From contig NZ_JAKCWP010000005.1 of assembly GCF_028767125.1 (NCBI RefSeq), positions 248,001 to 312,000 on the forward strand: a DNA stretch of 64,000 bases, written 5' to 3'. Source of the DNA: Chelativorans sp. YIM 93263. Its GTDB lineage: Bacteria > Pseudomonadota > Alphaproteobacteria > Rhizobiales > Rhizobiaceae. The position numbers and the translations under genes were made by a program. Each line of letters begins with the position of its first letter. Position 1 is the first letter of the stretch. The notes under the pieces are model-generated. The model was not told where the DNA came from, did not search any database, and saw nothing but the letters and a program-made list of their open reading frames with translations. Positions 35,540 through 46,158 of the stretch are shown one piece after another.

Positions 35540-36793
35540 ATGAACGCGTATTTCGATGAACGCGAGGTACAGGATTCCGAAGCTCGCGAGAAAGATCTTT
35601 TCACGCGATTGCCGGAATTCCTCTCGACAGCAACGGATAAAGCCCCCGGCCTTGCACGCTGGCTGACCGGTATCGCGCTGGAAGACATCCGCTCGCGCCA
35701 AGACCTCGCCCGCTTGCCGGTGTTGCGCAAGTCGGAACTTCTGCGGCTTCAGCGTGACGATCCTCCATTAGGAGGATTTGCGAATATCGATGCGCTGAAG
35801 GGCGCCCATGTTTTCATGTCACCGGGGCCGATCTGGGAAATACAGCCGCCAGTCCCCGATCCGTGGCACGCCGCGCGTGCTCTCTTTGCCGCGGGCGTCC
35901 GCGCCGGTGATGTTGCCCATAACGCTTTTGCGTATCACATGACGCCGGGCGGCTTTATGCTCGACGAGGGGGCCCGTGCGCTCGGTTGTGCCGTCTTTCC
36001 GGCTGGCACAGGCAACACGGACGTACAGGTCGAAGCGGCCTCCGCACTCCGTCCAGCGGTTTATTGCGGTACGCCCGATTTCCTGAAAATCATGCTGGAC
36101 CGGGCATCGGAAGCCGGTTGTGACCTGTCCTCCTTCCGCATCGGCTTGGTGTCCGGTGGCGCGCTGTTTCCCTCTCTCCGGGCTGAATACGCCGAGCGCG
36201 GTATTCGCGTACTCCAGTGCTATGCCACCGCGGATATCGGCGTCATAGCCTATGAGACGACCAATAAAGATGGCGAACCTCTGCCCGGAATGATCGTCAA
36301 TGAAGACCTGATCGTTGAGATTGTCCGCCCCGGCACGAACGATACGGTCCCTGACGGCGAGGTGGGCGAGGTCGTTGTAACAAGCTTCAATACCGCCTAT
36401 CCGATGGTTCGGCTCGGTACAGGCGACCTTTCAGCGGTCGTTTCCGGCGCGAGCGAATGCGGGCGCACCAACATGCGGCTCAAGGGCTGGATGGGCCGTG
36501 CCGATCAGCGCACCAAGGTCAAGGGCATGTTCATAGACCCCGAGCAGGTCGGCGCGCTTCTGAAGCGTCATGGCGAGATCGCCCGCGCGCGTCTGGTTGT
36601 CACGCGCGAGGGCGAAACGGATGCCATGGCGCTGCACGTGGAGCCGGCCGGCGGCAACGCGCTGGATGAGGATGCAATCGCAAACTCTCTGCGCGATATC
36701 ACCAAGCTTGGCGGCTCGGTGACAACGGTCCCGCCCGGCTCACTTCCAAACGACGGCAAGGTGATTGCTGACGAACGCGATTACGCAAGGTAA
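35540..36793 (+). CDS. Phenylacetate-CoA ligase-like adenylate-forming protein
   Basis: A 417-residue PaaK-type protein. YATADIGVIAYET (about residue 235), then TSFNTAYPMVRLGTGDLS and RTKVKGMFIDPEQV match the adenylate-forming core and C-terminal lid. The usual SSGTTG phosphate loop is replaced by FMSPGPIWE. A degenerate loop of this kind occurs in a subfamily often found beside branched-chain amino acid transporters, so acyl-CoA ligation should not be assumed. GGGAGGAGGAG gives a very strong ribosome site. Confidence 0.78.
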   Translation: MNAYFDEREVQDSEAREKDLFTRLPEFLSTATDKAPGLARWLTGIALEDIRSRQDLARLPVLRKSELLRLQRDDPPLGGFANIDALKGAHVFMSPGPIWEIQPPVPDPWHAARALFAAGVRAGDVAHNAFAYHMTPGGFMLDEGARALGCAVFPAGTGNTDVQVEAASALRPAVYCGTPDFLKIMLDRASEAGCDLSSFRIGLVSGGALFPSLRAEYAERGIRVLQCYATADIGVIAYETTNKDGEPLPGMIVNEDLIVEIVRPGTNDTVPDGEVGEVVVTSFNTAYPMVRLGTGDLSAVVSGASECGRTNMRLKGWMGRADQRTKVKGMFIDPEQVGALLKRHGEIARARLVVTREGETDAMALHVEPAGGNALDEDAIANSLRDITKLGGSVTTVPPGSLPNDGKVIADERDYAR

Positions 36794-36848
36794 ACCCGGT
36801 CAGATCGGACGATAGCCTTTTTCCTTGGTACAGGCTCAGTCAGGTGCC

Positions 36849-38429
36849 CTACCGCTGGAACCTCATGCCGACGAAAACGCTCGTGGTATCGTAATCACGA
36901 CCCGGCAGATCGCTGGTCTGCCTCTCATGCCGCAGCCGCCCCGTAAGGCCGGCATAGCGGTTGAGCCACCAAGTCAGAACGGCTTCGCCGCTAAGGATGA
37001 GATCGTGCCCGCCACCGGAGTAGTCTCGGTAAGCCGCGCCGAGAGCAGCCTCACCCGTAAGATTGGCCCGCATCTGGCGTTCAAGCCTCAGCGTAGCAGA
37101 GTGCAGCAAAGAGCCGCTTTCACCGGGATCCGAACTCCCCTCGACGCCGGTGCGTGCATCGAGGGCTACGATCGTTCCGCGCATGGGCGACCAGGCCAGG
37201 CTGGCATCAAGGGACGGGCCGGAGACAGCATCCAGCCGTGAGTCGTCGAAATCTTCGCGGACCCAGCCGGCGGAAAATTCACCCGAAAGCTTTTCCCGGA
37301 AATCGAGTGCAACGCCGGCGCGTGCCTCGATTTGCGTTGCCGAACGCTCAAAGCCTGCGCTGTCACGCTTTTCATCGTAAATACGTCGGCCGCCTATGAG
37401 TTCGATAAAGGGGGTAAGCGCTGGCGACAGCGCATACCCGCCGCGCAACCGGAGAAGGGCGAGCGTCGAGTTACGATCGTCTTGGGACAGCTTGTCACCA
37501 TTTTCGAGGCGGGCATCGCCATAATGATCACGCGAGATTTCACCCGTCACGCCGAACAGCAGCGGCCCCTCCACCTTTTCAAACCCGAGCGAACCATCGA
37601 TCGTATGAAGAAAAGGCTGCCGCTCCACCCCCACGGCCGCCAGCGGCGAAGTGGCGGACTCGCGCTCGACGGCATAGGCCAGAGTGCCCCGTGCCAGGTA
37701 GTCCGCTGAGAGATCCAGCTCAAGAAGCGCATCCACGCCGCCCTCGAAATCCGAAATTTCCCTGCCGGCGAATGACTTGTCGTACGTGCCCGACGCGTTA
37801 ATCCTGCCCCTGTGCCGCGCCCAATCGGATTCGGCCCTCAGACCGATGGTTGTTTCGGAAAGAACTGCTTCACGGCCTCCGGGGCTGTCGGTCGCGTTAG
37901 AGGTCCATCTCAGCCCCTGCTCCAGCGTTGAGAACAGCAAAAAGGTACCAAACCTGATGCCCAATGGAGCATAAGGGTCTTCCTCTACGATACCGCCCCC
38001 GCCCCCAATGGCTGCGACGCGCGTGTTCATCCGATCGGCGCCTAGCTGCCTGCCACGCATTTCATTCGAAGCATCGCTCTCATCGAAGGACCCAAGTGTA
38101 TCCGAATCTGCTGCTTCCTCTTCCAGCTCCTCGGAAACCGACACGTCATCTAGATCGGTGAATTGGGCGCCAAACGGGTCACCGGATTCGCTGGCCGGAT
38201 CGTCGCCAGCCCAGGTGTTAGAGGTCGTAGGATGAGTGGTGCCGGTTGGCAGGGTATCAAGTGCCGCATTCTCCTGCGCAGCGACAAGCGCGGCATTTAC
38301 CGCATCCTCCTCGACTGACCCGCGCAACACGCTTTCCTGCGCTTGGCCAGATATCGCGGAACAGAGCAATCCTGCGATTGCGCCGGCGAGGATGTTCATT
38401 CCGTGTTTTTTGCCGATAGCGCCGGACAT
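36849..38429 (-). CDS. Outer-membrane beta-barrel protein
   Basis: A 526-residue secreted protein. Signal peptide (ending SGQAQ near residue 33), then an acidic, low-complexity spacer with SEELEEEAADSDTLGSFDE, then about 400 residues of alternating strands rich in Gly, aromatic and polar residues (such as GRINASGTYDKSF and LRLRGGYALSPALTPF), ending in FVGMRFQR with the terminal aromatic typical of barrels. It resembles BBP2-type porin-like barrels. Its cargo is unknown. Several starts are possible; 38429 is used. Confidence 0.8.
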   Translation of the reverse strand: MSGAIGKKHGMNILAGAIAGLLCSAISGQAQESVLRGSVEEDAVNAALVAAQENAALDTLPTGTTHPTTSNTWAGDDPASESGDPFGAQFTDLDDVSVSEELEEEAADSDTLGSFDESDASNEMRGRQLGADRMNTRVAAIGGGGGIVEEDPYAPLGIRFGTFLLFSTLEQGLRWTSNATDSPGGREAVLSETTIGLRAESDWARHRGRINASGTYDKSFAGREISDFEGGVDALLELDLSADYLARGTLAYAVERESATSPLAAVGVERQPFLHTIDGSLGFEKVEGPLLFGVTGEISRDHYGDARLENGDKLSQDDRNSTLALLRLRGGYALSPALTPFIELIGGRRIYDEKRDSAGFERSATQIEARAGVALDFREKLSGEFSAGWVREDFDDSRLDAVSGPSLDASLAWSPMRGTIVALDARTGVEGSSDPGESGSLLHSATLRLERQMRANLTGEAALGAAYRDYSGGGHDLILSGEAVLTWWLNRYAGLTGRLRHERQTSDLPGRDYDTTSVFVGMRFQR

Positions 38430-38578
38430 AACCACCTGAGGTATTCACGGCGCACTCCCGCGCCAGGGTAACCAGACGGTAAAAGCTCTTGGTTAACGCA
38501 AGGTTGAATGCTGCTAAGAGACCGCCATCCGCAAACAGGATTGGACATGGCGGGAGGAAAGCGCTAAGCGCGTTGCCG

Positions 38579-39574
38579 ATGCAGAAGAAAGCGACCGAGA
38601 AGCTCAATCCGAGCGAGGCAATCGCCTCCGCCGCCCGCACGCTGAAGGCGGAGCAGGATGCACTCGCAGCCCTTTCCGAGGCGCTCGACAACGGCCTCTC
38701 GCAACCGTTCGCCAAAGCTGTCGAAACGATTTCCGGGCTTTCCGGCCGTGTCATCGTCACGGGCCTGGGCAAGAGCGGGCATATCGGCTCCAAGATTTCA
38801 GCCACATTGGCGTCCACCGGAACACCGGCCTATTTCGTCCATCCCGCCGAGGCCAATCATGGCGATCTCGGAATGATTACACCTGAGGATGCGATCCTCG
38901 CCATCTCCTGGTCGGGAGAAACCGCCGAGCTGAAAGGAATTGTCGCCTATGCGCGGCGCTTTTCCATTCCGCTGATTGCAATCACATCCGGTCCGGAATC
39001 CACGCTGTCGCGCGAGGCCACCACCGTTCTATGCCTTCCGAAAGTCACCGAAGCCTGCCCGCATGGGCTAGCGCCCACGACGTCGACGCTGTTGCAGCTC
39101 GTCATCGGCGATGCGCTGGCCGTGGCGCTGCTGGAGGCACGCGGCTTTACGGCAGATCACTTCCGCACATTACACCCGGGTGGGCAGCTCGGCGCCAATC
39201 TCACCCGCATCGATGACATCATGCACACGGGAAATCGACTGCCGCTGGTGTCAACGGGCACGAATATGCGCGAAGCCATCATTGAGATATCGCGCAAGGG
39301 CTTTGGATGCGTCGGCGTCGTTGACGGGAATGGACGATTGTCCGGCATCATCACCGATGGCGATCTGCGCCGTCACATGGACGATGATATTCTCTCCATG
39401 ACGACGGATCAGGTGATGACGCGCAATCCGAAGACGGTTCCTCCCGAAACGCTTGTGGCGGCCGCCCTGCAGATCGTCAATTCCTCAGCCATCACCAACC
39501 TGATGGTGGTGGAGGATGGCAAGCCCGTCGGCGTCGTCCACCTGCACGACCTGTTACGGATCGGCGCGGCCTGA
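38579..39574 (+). CDS. kdsD: Arabinose-5-phosphate isomerase (KpsF/KdsD/GutQ family)
   Basis: A 331-residue enzyme that turns ribulose 5-phosphate into arabinose 5-phosphate, the precursor of Kdo for lipopolysaccharide. An N-terminal SIS domain (VTGLGKSGHIGSKISATLAS, AEANHGDLGMI) is followed by two CBS domains (from about residue 215). The ATG at 38579 gives normal family length. GGGAGG lies rather far, 21 bases before it, so the start could be the nearby TTG at 38573. Confidence 0.9.
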   Translation: MQKKATEKLNPSEAIASAARTLKAEQDALAALSEALDNGLSQPFAKAVETISGLSGRVIVTGLGKSGHIGSKISATLASTGTPAYFVHPAEANHGDLGMITPEDAILAISWSGETAELKGIVAYARRFSIPLIAITSGPESTLSREATTVLCLPKVTEACPHGLAPTTSTLLQLVIGDALAVALLEARGFTADHFRTLHPGGQLGANLTRIDDIMHTGNRLPLVSTGTNMREAIIEISRKGFGCVGVVDGNGRLSGIITDGDLRRHMDDDILSMTTDQVMTRNPKTVPPETLVAAALQIVNSSAITNLMVVEDGKPVGVVHLHDLLRIGAA

Positions 39575-39582
39575 GATAGCGC

Positions 39583-40638
39583 TCAGATCCAGCCTGAAAG
39601 CTCGCGCCGCACTAGGTGTTCAATTACGCGCATGCCGTCGTCACTGTCATTGAGGCAGGGAATATGGGTGAAATTCTCCCCCCCCGCCGCGCGAAAAATG
39701 GTTCCCGCCTCCACAGCGATCTCCTCCAGCGTCTCCAGGCAGTCGGAAACGAAGCCCGGATTAAAGACGGCGACCGACTTTACCCCCTCGCGCGCAAGGC
39801 GCTCGACCGTTTTATCGGTATAAGGCTGCGTCCACTCTTCCGGTCCGAAACGGGATTGAAAACAGGTCAGTAGCTTTTTGTCGTCCCAGCCGAGCCGCTC
39901 ACGCAAAAGACGTGAGGTTTCATAGCACTGTGCTTCGTAGGGATCGCCGCGCTGGACATAGCTTTGCGGGATCCCGTGATAAGAGGCGATCACCTTCTCG
40001 GGCTCGAAGTCGAGCGTTGCCAAATGACCTTCGATCGAGCGGGCCAAAGCGTCGATATAGACGGAATCGCCGGGATAGGACGGTATGGTTCGGACAGCCG
40101 GCTGAAAACGCATCTTCGCCAGGGCTTCGAAGAACTTATCGTTCACCGTCGCCGTCGTGGTGGCAGAGTATTGCGGATAAAGCGGAAACATGACGATACG
40201 GTCGCAACCCCGCTCGATGAGGCTATTGGTCACCTCCTTGATGGCAGGTTTCCCATAGCGCATCGCCCAGTCGACAATAATGTTCTCGTGATCGGCAAGC
40301 GCAGTCGCCAGCCTCTCACCCTGGGCTCGGGTGAATGTCCGCAAGGGAGATTCGTTGCGCTCGTTGTTCCAGATCTTTGCGTAAGCCGCCCCGGATTTGC
40401 TCGGTCGTCGACTCAGAACGATGCCGTAGAGCACTGGATACCAGATCGCGCGTGGCCACTCGATTACACGTCTGTCGGACAAAAACTCGGCCAAGTACCG
40501 GCGCATCGGCCAGTAATCGGTGCCTTCCGGCGTTCCGAGATTCACCAGCAGCACGCCGATTTTACCGGTCTGCGGCCCCGAATTGCTGGAACGCCGGCTG
40601 GTCTCTTCCCGTAGGTTCTTCTGCGTTTGCTTGCTCAT
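39583..40638 (-). CDS. hemH: Ferrochelatase HemH
   Basis: A 351-residue enzyme that inserts ferrous iron into protoporphyrin IX. The metal-site histidine is in SYHGIPQSYVQRGDPY near residue 215. IGVLLVNLGTPEG opens the fold after a charged 26-residue tail. The ATG at 40638 avoids an implausible extension. It converges with kdsD, and the two stops are eight bases apart. Confidence 0.94.
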   Translation of the reverse strand: MSKQTQKNLREETSRRSSNSGPQTGKIGVLLVNLGTPEGTDYWPMRRYLAEFLSDRRVIEWPRAIWYPVLYGIVLSRRPSKSGAAYAKIWNNERNESPLRTFTRAQGERLATALADHENIIVDWAMRYGKPAIKEVTNSLIERGCDRIVMFPLYPQYSATTTATVNDKFFEALAKMRFQPAVRTIPSYPGDSVYIDALARSIEGHLATLDFEPEKVIASYHGIPQSYVQRGDPYEAQCYETSRLLRERLGWDDKKLLTCFQSRFGPEEWTQPYTDKTVERLAREGVKSVAVFNPGFVSDCLETLEEIAVEAGTIFRAAGGENFTHIPCLNDSDDGMRVIEHLVRRELSGWI

Positions 40639-40731
40639 AATCCGTTCAGCCCGTTTCCCATCACTTGGGAATGTAGAGCTATTGAACCCCGCTGTAAAAA
40701 CAATGCCACCTCTGGCCGCAGGCAACAAAAG

Positions 40732-40754
40732 AACCCCGCCCGAGAGGCGGGGTT
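40732..40754 (-). terminator. Terminator of the nucleotidase gene
   Basis: AACCCCGCC and GGCGGGGTT form a nine-pair stem with the five-base loop CGAGA on the plus strand. Read on the minus strand it is followed by CTTTTG. It lies 40 bases beyond the nucleotidase stop. Confidence 0.75.
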
Positions 40755-40793
40755 AAAGCTGCTGGAGGTCCCGTTCAGCTAGGGATACAGGAT

Positions 40794-42413
40794 TTAACCG
40801 TCAGACGCACCTGCCTCGGAGATGCGGCCGTCCGTGTAAGGCTCGTAAGGCTGATTCTCTACCAGATAGTCGGCCACAACCTGCTCGAGCCCAGGACCGT
40901 AATCATACGCGTTTTCGCCCTTCTCGGCGAAAAGCGCGTATCCGTCGCCGCCGTTGCGCATGAAGTTGTTGGTGGCGATGAGGTAGGTCGCGTCCGGATC
41001 GAGAGGCGTCCACTCATCGTCTGTCCGGACTTCGACATTCGAGATCCGACCCTCACCCGGTGCAATTGACGGATCGAAGCTGTAGCGCAAACCCGCAACC
41101 TGCGGGAAACGGCCAGCCCCCTCCTCAATTGCGCTCACCCCACTTTCGAGCGATGCGAGGACGTCGGCACCGCTGAGTTCGAAGGTCGCAAGCGTATTCT
41201 GGAACGGCAGAACCTCCAGGACTTCGCCCATAGTGACGTCGCCCTCGTCGATCGAGGCGCGCAAGCCGCCGCCATTCGTGATCGCGAACTGAACGCCCTG
41301 GTTCTGCGTGCGCGCCAACATAGCGTCGGTCACCAGATTGCCCATCTGGCATTCGCCGGCACGGCAGCTCTCCCGGCTGCCATCGATACTCGAGACGGTT
41401 TCGGCAACGACCTTGGTCTTCAACTCCTCGATGGGACCGGCGAGTTCCTCCACGCGGGCGGCAACCTTCTCGTCTGGCTCGACGGAAGCATCGATGAGAT
41501 GAACGTCGCCGGTAGCCTCCGTCACGACGCCGCTATCGTCGAATACGACCTTCAGTTCGCCCAGATATTTCGAATATGAGGCCGCCTGCACGACCGGAAC
41601 CTGATACCCTTCCGGGTTATCCACCATTGTCGGGTACGGACCTTCCGCTCCTTCGATGGTGTTGGACAGGAGCGTGTTGGTATGCCCACCGACCACCACA
41701 TCCACGCCTGGGATCTTGGCAATGGCTTCAAGATCACGCGGGTAGCCTACATGCGTAAGCGCAATAATCTTGTTGACGCCCTCGGCTTTGACCGCCTCAA
41801 TCGCCGCCGTAATACCCTCGACATCCTCGATTATCGAAACATGCTCGCCCGGCGATGATAGCTCGGCCGTATCATTCGCCACGGCGCCGACGATGCCGAC
41901 CTGCTCGCCACCCACATCGAGGATGACGTATTCCTTGACGCGATCGCCAAGTGCGGAAGCTTCGCGCGCTTTGACGTTCGACCCCAGAACCGGAAACTTA
42001 ACCATGTCAAGGAACGCGGCCAAACCGTCTTCGCCATCATCGAACTCATGATTGCCGACAACCATAACGTCGGTTTCCATCAAGTTCAGGAACTCGCCTT
42101 CAACAGTTCCCTTATACGTCGTGTAAAAGAGAGAACCCTGGAAATTGTCCCCGGCATTCAGAAAGAGAGTGTTCTCGCCCTCCAATGCATTGCGCTGATC
42201 GCGTACCGCGGTCACCAGCCGTGCTGCGCCGCCGAAGCACTTGCCATCGGCGTCGTCCTCGGGCGAGCAGGTGGAGTCGTAAGCGTTGATCGGCTCGATA
42301 CGACTGTGCCAATCGTTGATATGAAGAATATTCAGCGAATACTCGGCAAGCGCCGGCGCCGCTCCTATGGCCAGCACCGATGAACTTAAGGCGAGGGCAG
42401 CAAGCTTTCTCAT
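40794..42413 (-). CDS. Periplasmic 5'-nucleotidase, UshA-like metallophosphatase
   Basis: A 539-residue secreted enzyme. Signal peptide to about residue 23 (GAAPALA), then a calcineurin-like phosphoesterase domain (LNILHINDWHSRIEP, LFLNAGDNFQGS, VVGNHEFDDG) and a C-terminal 5'-nucleotidase domain with GGGLRASIDEGDVTMGEVLE and NNFMRNGGDGYA. It should release phosphate and nucleosides from periplasmic nucleotides; sugar-nucleotide hydrolysis is possible. Confidence 0.9.
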   Translation of the reverse strand: MRKLAALALSSSVLAIGAAPALAEYSLNILHINDWHSRIEPINAYDSTCSPEDDADGKCFGGAARLVTAVRDQRNALEGENTLFLNAGDNFQGSLFYTTYKGTVEGEFLNLMETDVMVVGNHEFDDGEDGLAAFLDMVKFPVLGSNVKAREASALGDRVKEYVILDVGGEQVGIVGAVANDTAELSSPGEHVSIIEDVEGITAAIEAVKAEGVNKIIALTHVGYPRDLEAIAKIPGVDVVVGGHTNTLLSNTIEGAEGPYPTMVDNPEGYQVPVVQAASYSKYLGELKVVFDDSGVVTEATGDVHLIDASVEPDEKVAARVEELAGPIEELKTKVVAETVSSIDGSRESCRAGECQMGNLVTDAMLARTQNQGVQFAITNGGGLRASIDEGDVTMGEVLEVLPFQNTLATFELSGADVLASLESGVSAIEEGAGRFPQVAGLRYSFDPSIAPGEGRISNVEVRTDDEWTPLDPDATYLIATNNFMRNGGDGYALFAEKGENAYDYGPGLEQVVADYLVENQPYEPYTDGRISEAGASDG

Positions 42414-42536
42414 GACGTTCTCCCGGTCCCTAAAAGTTTTTTGTTATCGCCGCAGCATGTCGGTTTGATAACAGAGATGTTCACACCGGGATCGGCGCGG
42501 ACGCAAGGAAAACTTGTGCTCTTCCACCGGGGCGGA

Positions 42537-43412
42537 TCACCCGTCCTTGAGGACGCCCTTCAAGAAGCGCGTGAGATAGGGCCTCATTTCATCGCGCTCC
42601 ATGGCAAAGGCCAGATTGGCTTCTACAAAGCCCTCCGGCGCGCCGCAATCAAAGGTGCGTCCGCGATAGATGTGGGCATAGAATGGCTGCTCCGCGTGCA
42701 GTCGCAGCATCGCGTCCGTGATCTGGATTTCGCCACCCGCACCTTGTTCCTGGCTTTCAAGAAGCGAAAAGATCTGCGGTTGGAGAATGTAGCGTCCATT
42801 GATATAAAAATTCGAAGGTGCATCCTCTGGCTTCGGCTTCTCAACCATTTCGGTAATTTCGAACCCTGAATGCGTGTCCTTACCACGCCCGACGATACCG
42901 TATTTGTGTGTTTGTGAAGGGTCGCACTCTTCCACCGCCAGCACGTTGCCGCCGGTTTGCTCGTAAAGCTCGACCATCTGCTTCATGCACCCTGTCTCGG
43001 ATTGCATGATCATGTCAGGCAGCAAGAGCGCAAAAGGCTCGCCGCTCACCAGTTCACGCGCGCACCATACCGCGTGGCCGAGCCCAAGCGGAACCTGCTG
43101 GCGTGTGTAACTGATCTGTCCGGGCTGCGGCTGCATCGCCTGGAGGCGTTCCAGGATGTCCGTTTTGCCGCGCTGTGTAAGCGTTTCGTAGAGTTCGACC
43201 TGTACATCGAAATGATCTTCGATGGCGGTCTTGTTGCGCCCGGTCACGAAAATCAGGTGCTCGATGCCTGCCTCACGCGCCTCTTCCACCACGTACTGGA
43301 TGATCGGTTTATCGACGACGGTCAGCATTTCCTTCGGCAACGCCTTAGTAGCCGGGAGAAAACGTGTCCCGAGCCCCGCAACGGGGAACACAGCTTTACG
43401 AATCTTCTGCAT
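42537..43412 (-). CDS. galU: UTP-glucose-1-phosphate uridylyltransferase
   Basis: A 291-residue enzyme making UDP-glucose for polysaccharide and cell-envelope synthesis. The uridylyl-binding [17 protein letters not shown] motif starts near residue 12, [13 protein letters not shown] follows, and [15 protein letters not shown] is near the end. The ATG at 43412 gives the normal family length; a longer upstream frame is rejected. It diverges from the transglycosylase gene. Confidence 0.95.
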   Translation of the reverse strand: MQKIRKAVFPVAGLGTRFLPATKALPKEMLTVVDKPIIQYVVEEAREAGIEHLIFVTGRNKTAIEDHFDVQVELYETLTQRGKTDILERLQAMQPQPGQISYTRQQVPLGLGHAVWCARELVSGEPFALLLPDMIMQSETGCMKQMVELYEQTGGNVLAVEECDPSQTHKYGIVGRGKDTHSGFEITEMVEKPKPEDAPSNFYINGRYILQPQIFSLLESQEQGAGGEIQITDAMLRLHAEQPFYAHIYRGRTFDCGAPEGFVEANLAFAMERDEMRPYLTRFLKGVLKDG

Positions 43413-43593
43413 GGAGCAACCTTGAGTTCTTGGGTGGCGGAAGTTCACAGCACAATGCGGAAACGCACCGGCCGTTCCTGCCAGGATAAAGATGGATCCG
43501 CCCGAAATTGGGCCAGATTTGTTTTTTATATGGTAAACTCTTTGCTTACCACATTCAGCGATGATGGGGGCCGTATCTATCGGAGATTTGGGG

Positions 43594-44811
43594 ATGCTTT
43601 CAGCAAGGATCGCTCGTTTCACTGCCGGTATGTTTCTGGCAGTTACAATTGCTGTTGGGGGGAGCACGTCCGCTCTCGCCGACGCAGGCTTTCAGCAATG
43701 GATCGCCGAGTTCCGTTCCGTTGCCATACAAAATGGGGTTTCCGGCGCTGTTTATGACCGCGCCTTTCGAGGCATCACAGCGCCGGATCCCGAAGTTCTC
43801 GAGAAGGCTCGTTTCCAGCCTGAGTTCCGGGCCAGTGCCTGGCAATATTTCGATAATCGCGTCAACGAACGCTCGGTTGCCACCGGTCGTCAGCTGGCGC
43901 AAAGATGGAAACCTTGGCTTGACCGCATTGAACAGCAGTTCGGGGTCGAACGGCACATCCTGCTCGCGATCTGGTCAATTGAGTCGAATTACGGTGAAGT
44001 GCTGAACAACGAGCGCGTTATGCGCAGCCTGCCGCGCTCGCTGGCGACGCTCGGTTACGCTGATCAGCGCCGCGCCAAGTTCGCGCGCAATCAGCTTATC
44101 GCTGCGCTCAAGATACTGCAAAACGGGGATATTCCCGAAAACCAGCTCACCAGTTCGTGGGCCGGCGCCATGGGGCATACCCAGTTCATCCCCACAAGCT
44201 ATCAGGCCTACGCAGTCGATATGGATGGCGACGGTCGCCGCGACATCTGGAACTCCGTTCCCGACGCACTCGCGACTGCGGCCAACCTCTTGCGTAAGAA
44301 CGGTTGGCGGACAGGAGAAACCTGGGGCTACGAGGTTGTACTGCCATCTGGCCGTAAGTTCCCGGGAGGCACGATGTCACTGAATCGCTGGGCATCCATT
44401 GGCGTCACGCGCGCAAACGGGAAAAGCTATCCGCGGCCCTCTGACAGTGCCGAACTCAAGGTTCTCCAGGGCCGCGATGGACCGGCATTTCTCGTAACCA
44501 AGAACTTCACCGTTCTGAAGCGTTACAACAACGCCGACAAGTACGCGCTTGCAGTCGGCTTGCTCGCCGATCAGATCGCCGGGTACAGCGGACCCATGCG
44601 CGATTGGGGCCGCCCGTTTGAGCCGCTCAGTTATGACGAGACCGAGGAACTCCAACGCCGCCTCGATGCTTTAGGTTATTACAGCGGGCCCATCGACGGC
44701 AAGATCGGCGAAGGTTCGCGCAGCGCTATCAAGGCTTTCCAGGCGCGCATTGGCCTGTCACAGGACGGCCATCCGAGCAAGGAAGTGCTCAGGAAACTGC
44801 GAGGAAACTAG
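43594..44811 (+). CDS. Lytic murein transglycosylase, MltB type
   Basis: A 405-residue enzyme cleaving glycan strands to 1,6-anhydro ends. Signal peptide (cleaved after ALA near residue 30), the SLT_2 domain with catalytic Glu in [15 protein letters not shown] near residue 135, then a C-terminal PG_binding_1 repeat ([21 protein letters not shown]). It lacks a lipobox, so it is soluble, unlike E. coli MltB. GGAG precedes the ATG. The following gene starts 22 bases on. Confidence 0.9.
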   Translation: MLSARIARFTAGMFLAVTIAVGGSTSALADAGFQQWIAEFRSVAIQNGVSGAVYDRAFRGITAPDPEVLEKARFQPEFRASAWQYFDNRVNERSVATGRQLAQRWKPWLDRIEQQFGVERHILLAIWSIESNYGEVLNNERVMRSLPRSLATLGYADQRRAKFARNQLIAALKILQNGDIPENQLTSSWAGAMGHTQFIPTSYQAYAVDMDGDGRRDIWNSVPDALATAANLLRKNGWRTGETWGYEVVLPSGRKFPGGTMSLNRWASIGVTRANGKSYPRPSDSAELKVLQGRDGPAFLVTKNFTVLKRYNNADKYALAVGLLADQIAGYSGPMRDWGRPFEPLSYDETEELQRRLDALGYYSGPIDGKIGEGSRSAIKAFQARIGLSQDGHPSKEVLRKLRGN

Positions 44812-44833
44812 AGGCTGTCAGGGAGATTTGGTC

Positions 44834-46141
44834 ATGGCCGCGGGTGCACGATCGCTATCACGATGCCTGCGGCCTCTCTCGGTCTTCCTCGGCCTATCCG
44901 TCCTCCTTGTCTCAATACCTTCGTTCCAGGGCGATGCATTCGCCCAGGAACTCATCCGAAGACAAAACCTTTTCGATCGCCTGTTCGGCGGGCCGCCGCC
45001 GCGGCAGGCTTTGCCTCCACCGGGACGGGACAGACAGGCAGCGCCGAGAACGAGGCAAGCACCGGCACAGAGGGCAGCACCGCGCCAGCGCTCTGCACCG
45101 CCCGCGAGGCAACAGTCCCAGCGCTCTGCGCAGCCCGCTAGGCAACAGCCCCAGAGCTCCCGAAACGCGGCCCAGGCCCGCTCTGCGCCAAGCCCGGAGC
45201 CAGAGGCGGAAAAGCTTGAGAACGCACACACCGTCCTCATTGTCGGCGATTTCATGGCAAACGGGCTCGCGGAAGGTCTTCAGACCGCCTATGCGGAGTC
45301 GCCCGGAACAAGGATCGTTAACAGGAGCAACGGCTCCTCCGGTTTCGTGCGCGACGATTTCTACGATTGGAACGAGCAGCTCGAGCCAATTCTGGAAGAC
45401 GTTGAACCTGCCGTGATCGTAGTCATGATCGGCTCGAATGATCGACAGGCGCTGACCGTGAACGGACAAAGCGCGCGGCCGCTGAGCGAACCCTGGCGTG
45501 AAGTCTATTCCGAGCGGGTTACCGAGTTTGCGCAGACTATCGAAGCCGCCGATATACCTCTGATCTGGACCGGCCTCCCGCCATTCCGTTCGTCCAGCAT
45601 GTCGTCCGACATGTTGGCTTTCAACGACATCTACAAGAAAACCGTGGAAGCTGTCGGCGGCCAGTTCGTCGATATCTGGGAAGGCTTCGTCGATGAAAGT
45701 GGCAGTTTCACCACCACCGGCCCCGACATGAATGGGCAATCCGTCCAGCTCCGCGCCGGCGATGGCATTAACATGACACATGCCGGACGGCGTAAGATCG
45801 CCTTCTTCGTTGAAAAACCGCTCAACAGATTGCTTGGTCCAGCGACGGAGCCGGGCCTTGAACAGCTCGACACAGAGATTCTCGTCCTGCCCTCCGAAAG
45901 CACGGACGAGCCGCTGGAGCGCGACCGAACCCCGCCCGTGTCCCTTGCTGCACCGCAGATCGGTAGTCCTGAGGAATTGGCAGGAAACACGCCCCTGACC
46001 TCCTCCTCAATCACGGCCGATCAGACCCGTTCGGCAGGTCATCCCGGACGCGCCGACAATTTCTCCCTGCGTCAGAACACTTCGCAAGACGCGGCTGAAG
46101 AGGAAGAAGACCCGGGGGCGACCTCGCAGCAGATGGAATAG
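44834..46141 (+). CDS. DUF459 SGNH/GDSL-family hydrolase with Pro/Gln-rich linker
   Basis: A 435-residue secreted protein. A signal peptide is followed by a Pro/Arg/Gln/Ala-rich low-complexity region (about residues 60-130), then the SGNH fold: GDFMANGLAEGL (block I, with Asp-Phe in place of the usual GDS), IGSNDRQ (block III) and MTHAGRRKI (block V His). The serine position needs checking. The disordered tail ends in acidic repeats. GGGAG gives a good start. It may follow the transglycosylase in one transcript and act in the envelope. Confidence 0.8.
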   Translation: MAAGARSLSRCLRPLSVFLGLSVLLVSIPSFQGDAFAQELIRRQNLFDRLFGGPPPRQALPPPGRDRQAAPRTRQAPAQRAAPRQRSAPPARQQSQRSAQPARQQPQSSRNAAQARSAPSPEPEAEKLENAHTVLIVGDFMANGLAEGLQTAYAESPGTRIVNRSNGSSGFVRDDFYDWNEQLEPILEDVEPAVIVVMIGSNDRQALTVNGQSARPLSEPWREVYSERVTEFAQTIEAADIPLIWTGLPPFRSSSMSSDMLAFNDIYKKTVEAVGGQFVDIWEGFVDESGSFTTTGPDMNGQSVQLRAGDGINMTHAGRRKIAFFVEKPLNRLLGPATEPGLEQLDTEILVLPSESTDEPLERDRTPPVSLAAPQIGSPEELAGNTPLTSSSITADQTRSAGHPGRADNFSLRQNTSQDAAEEEEDPGATSQQME

Positions 46142-46158
46142 GCTACAACAACGCCTCG

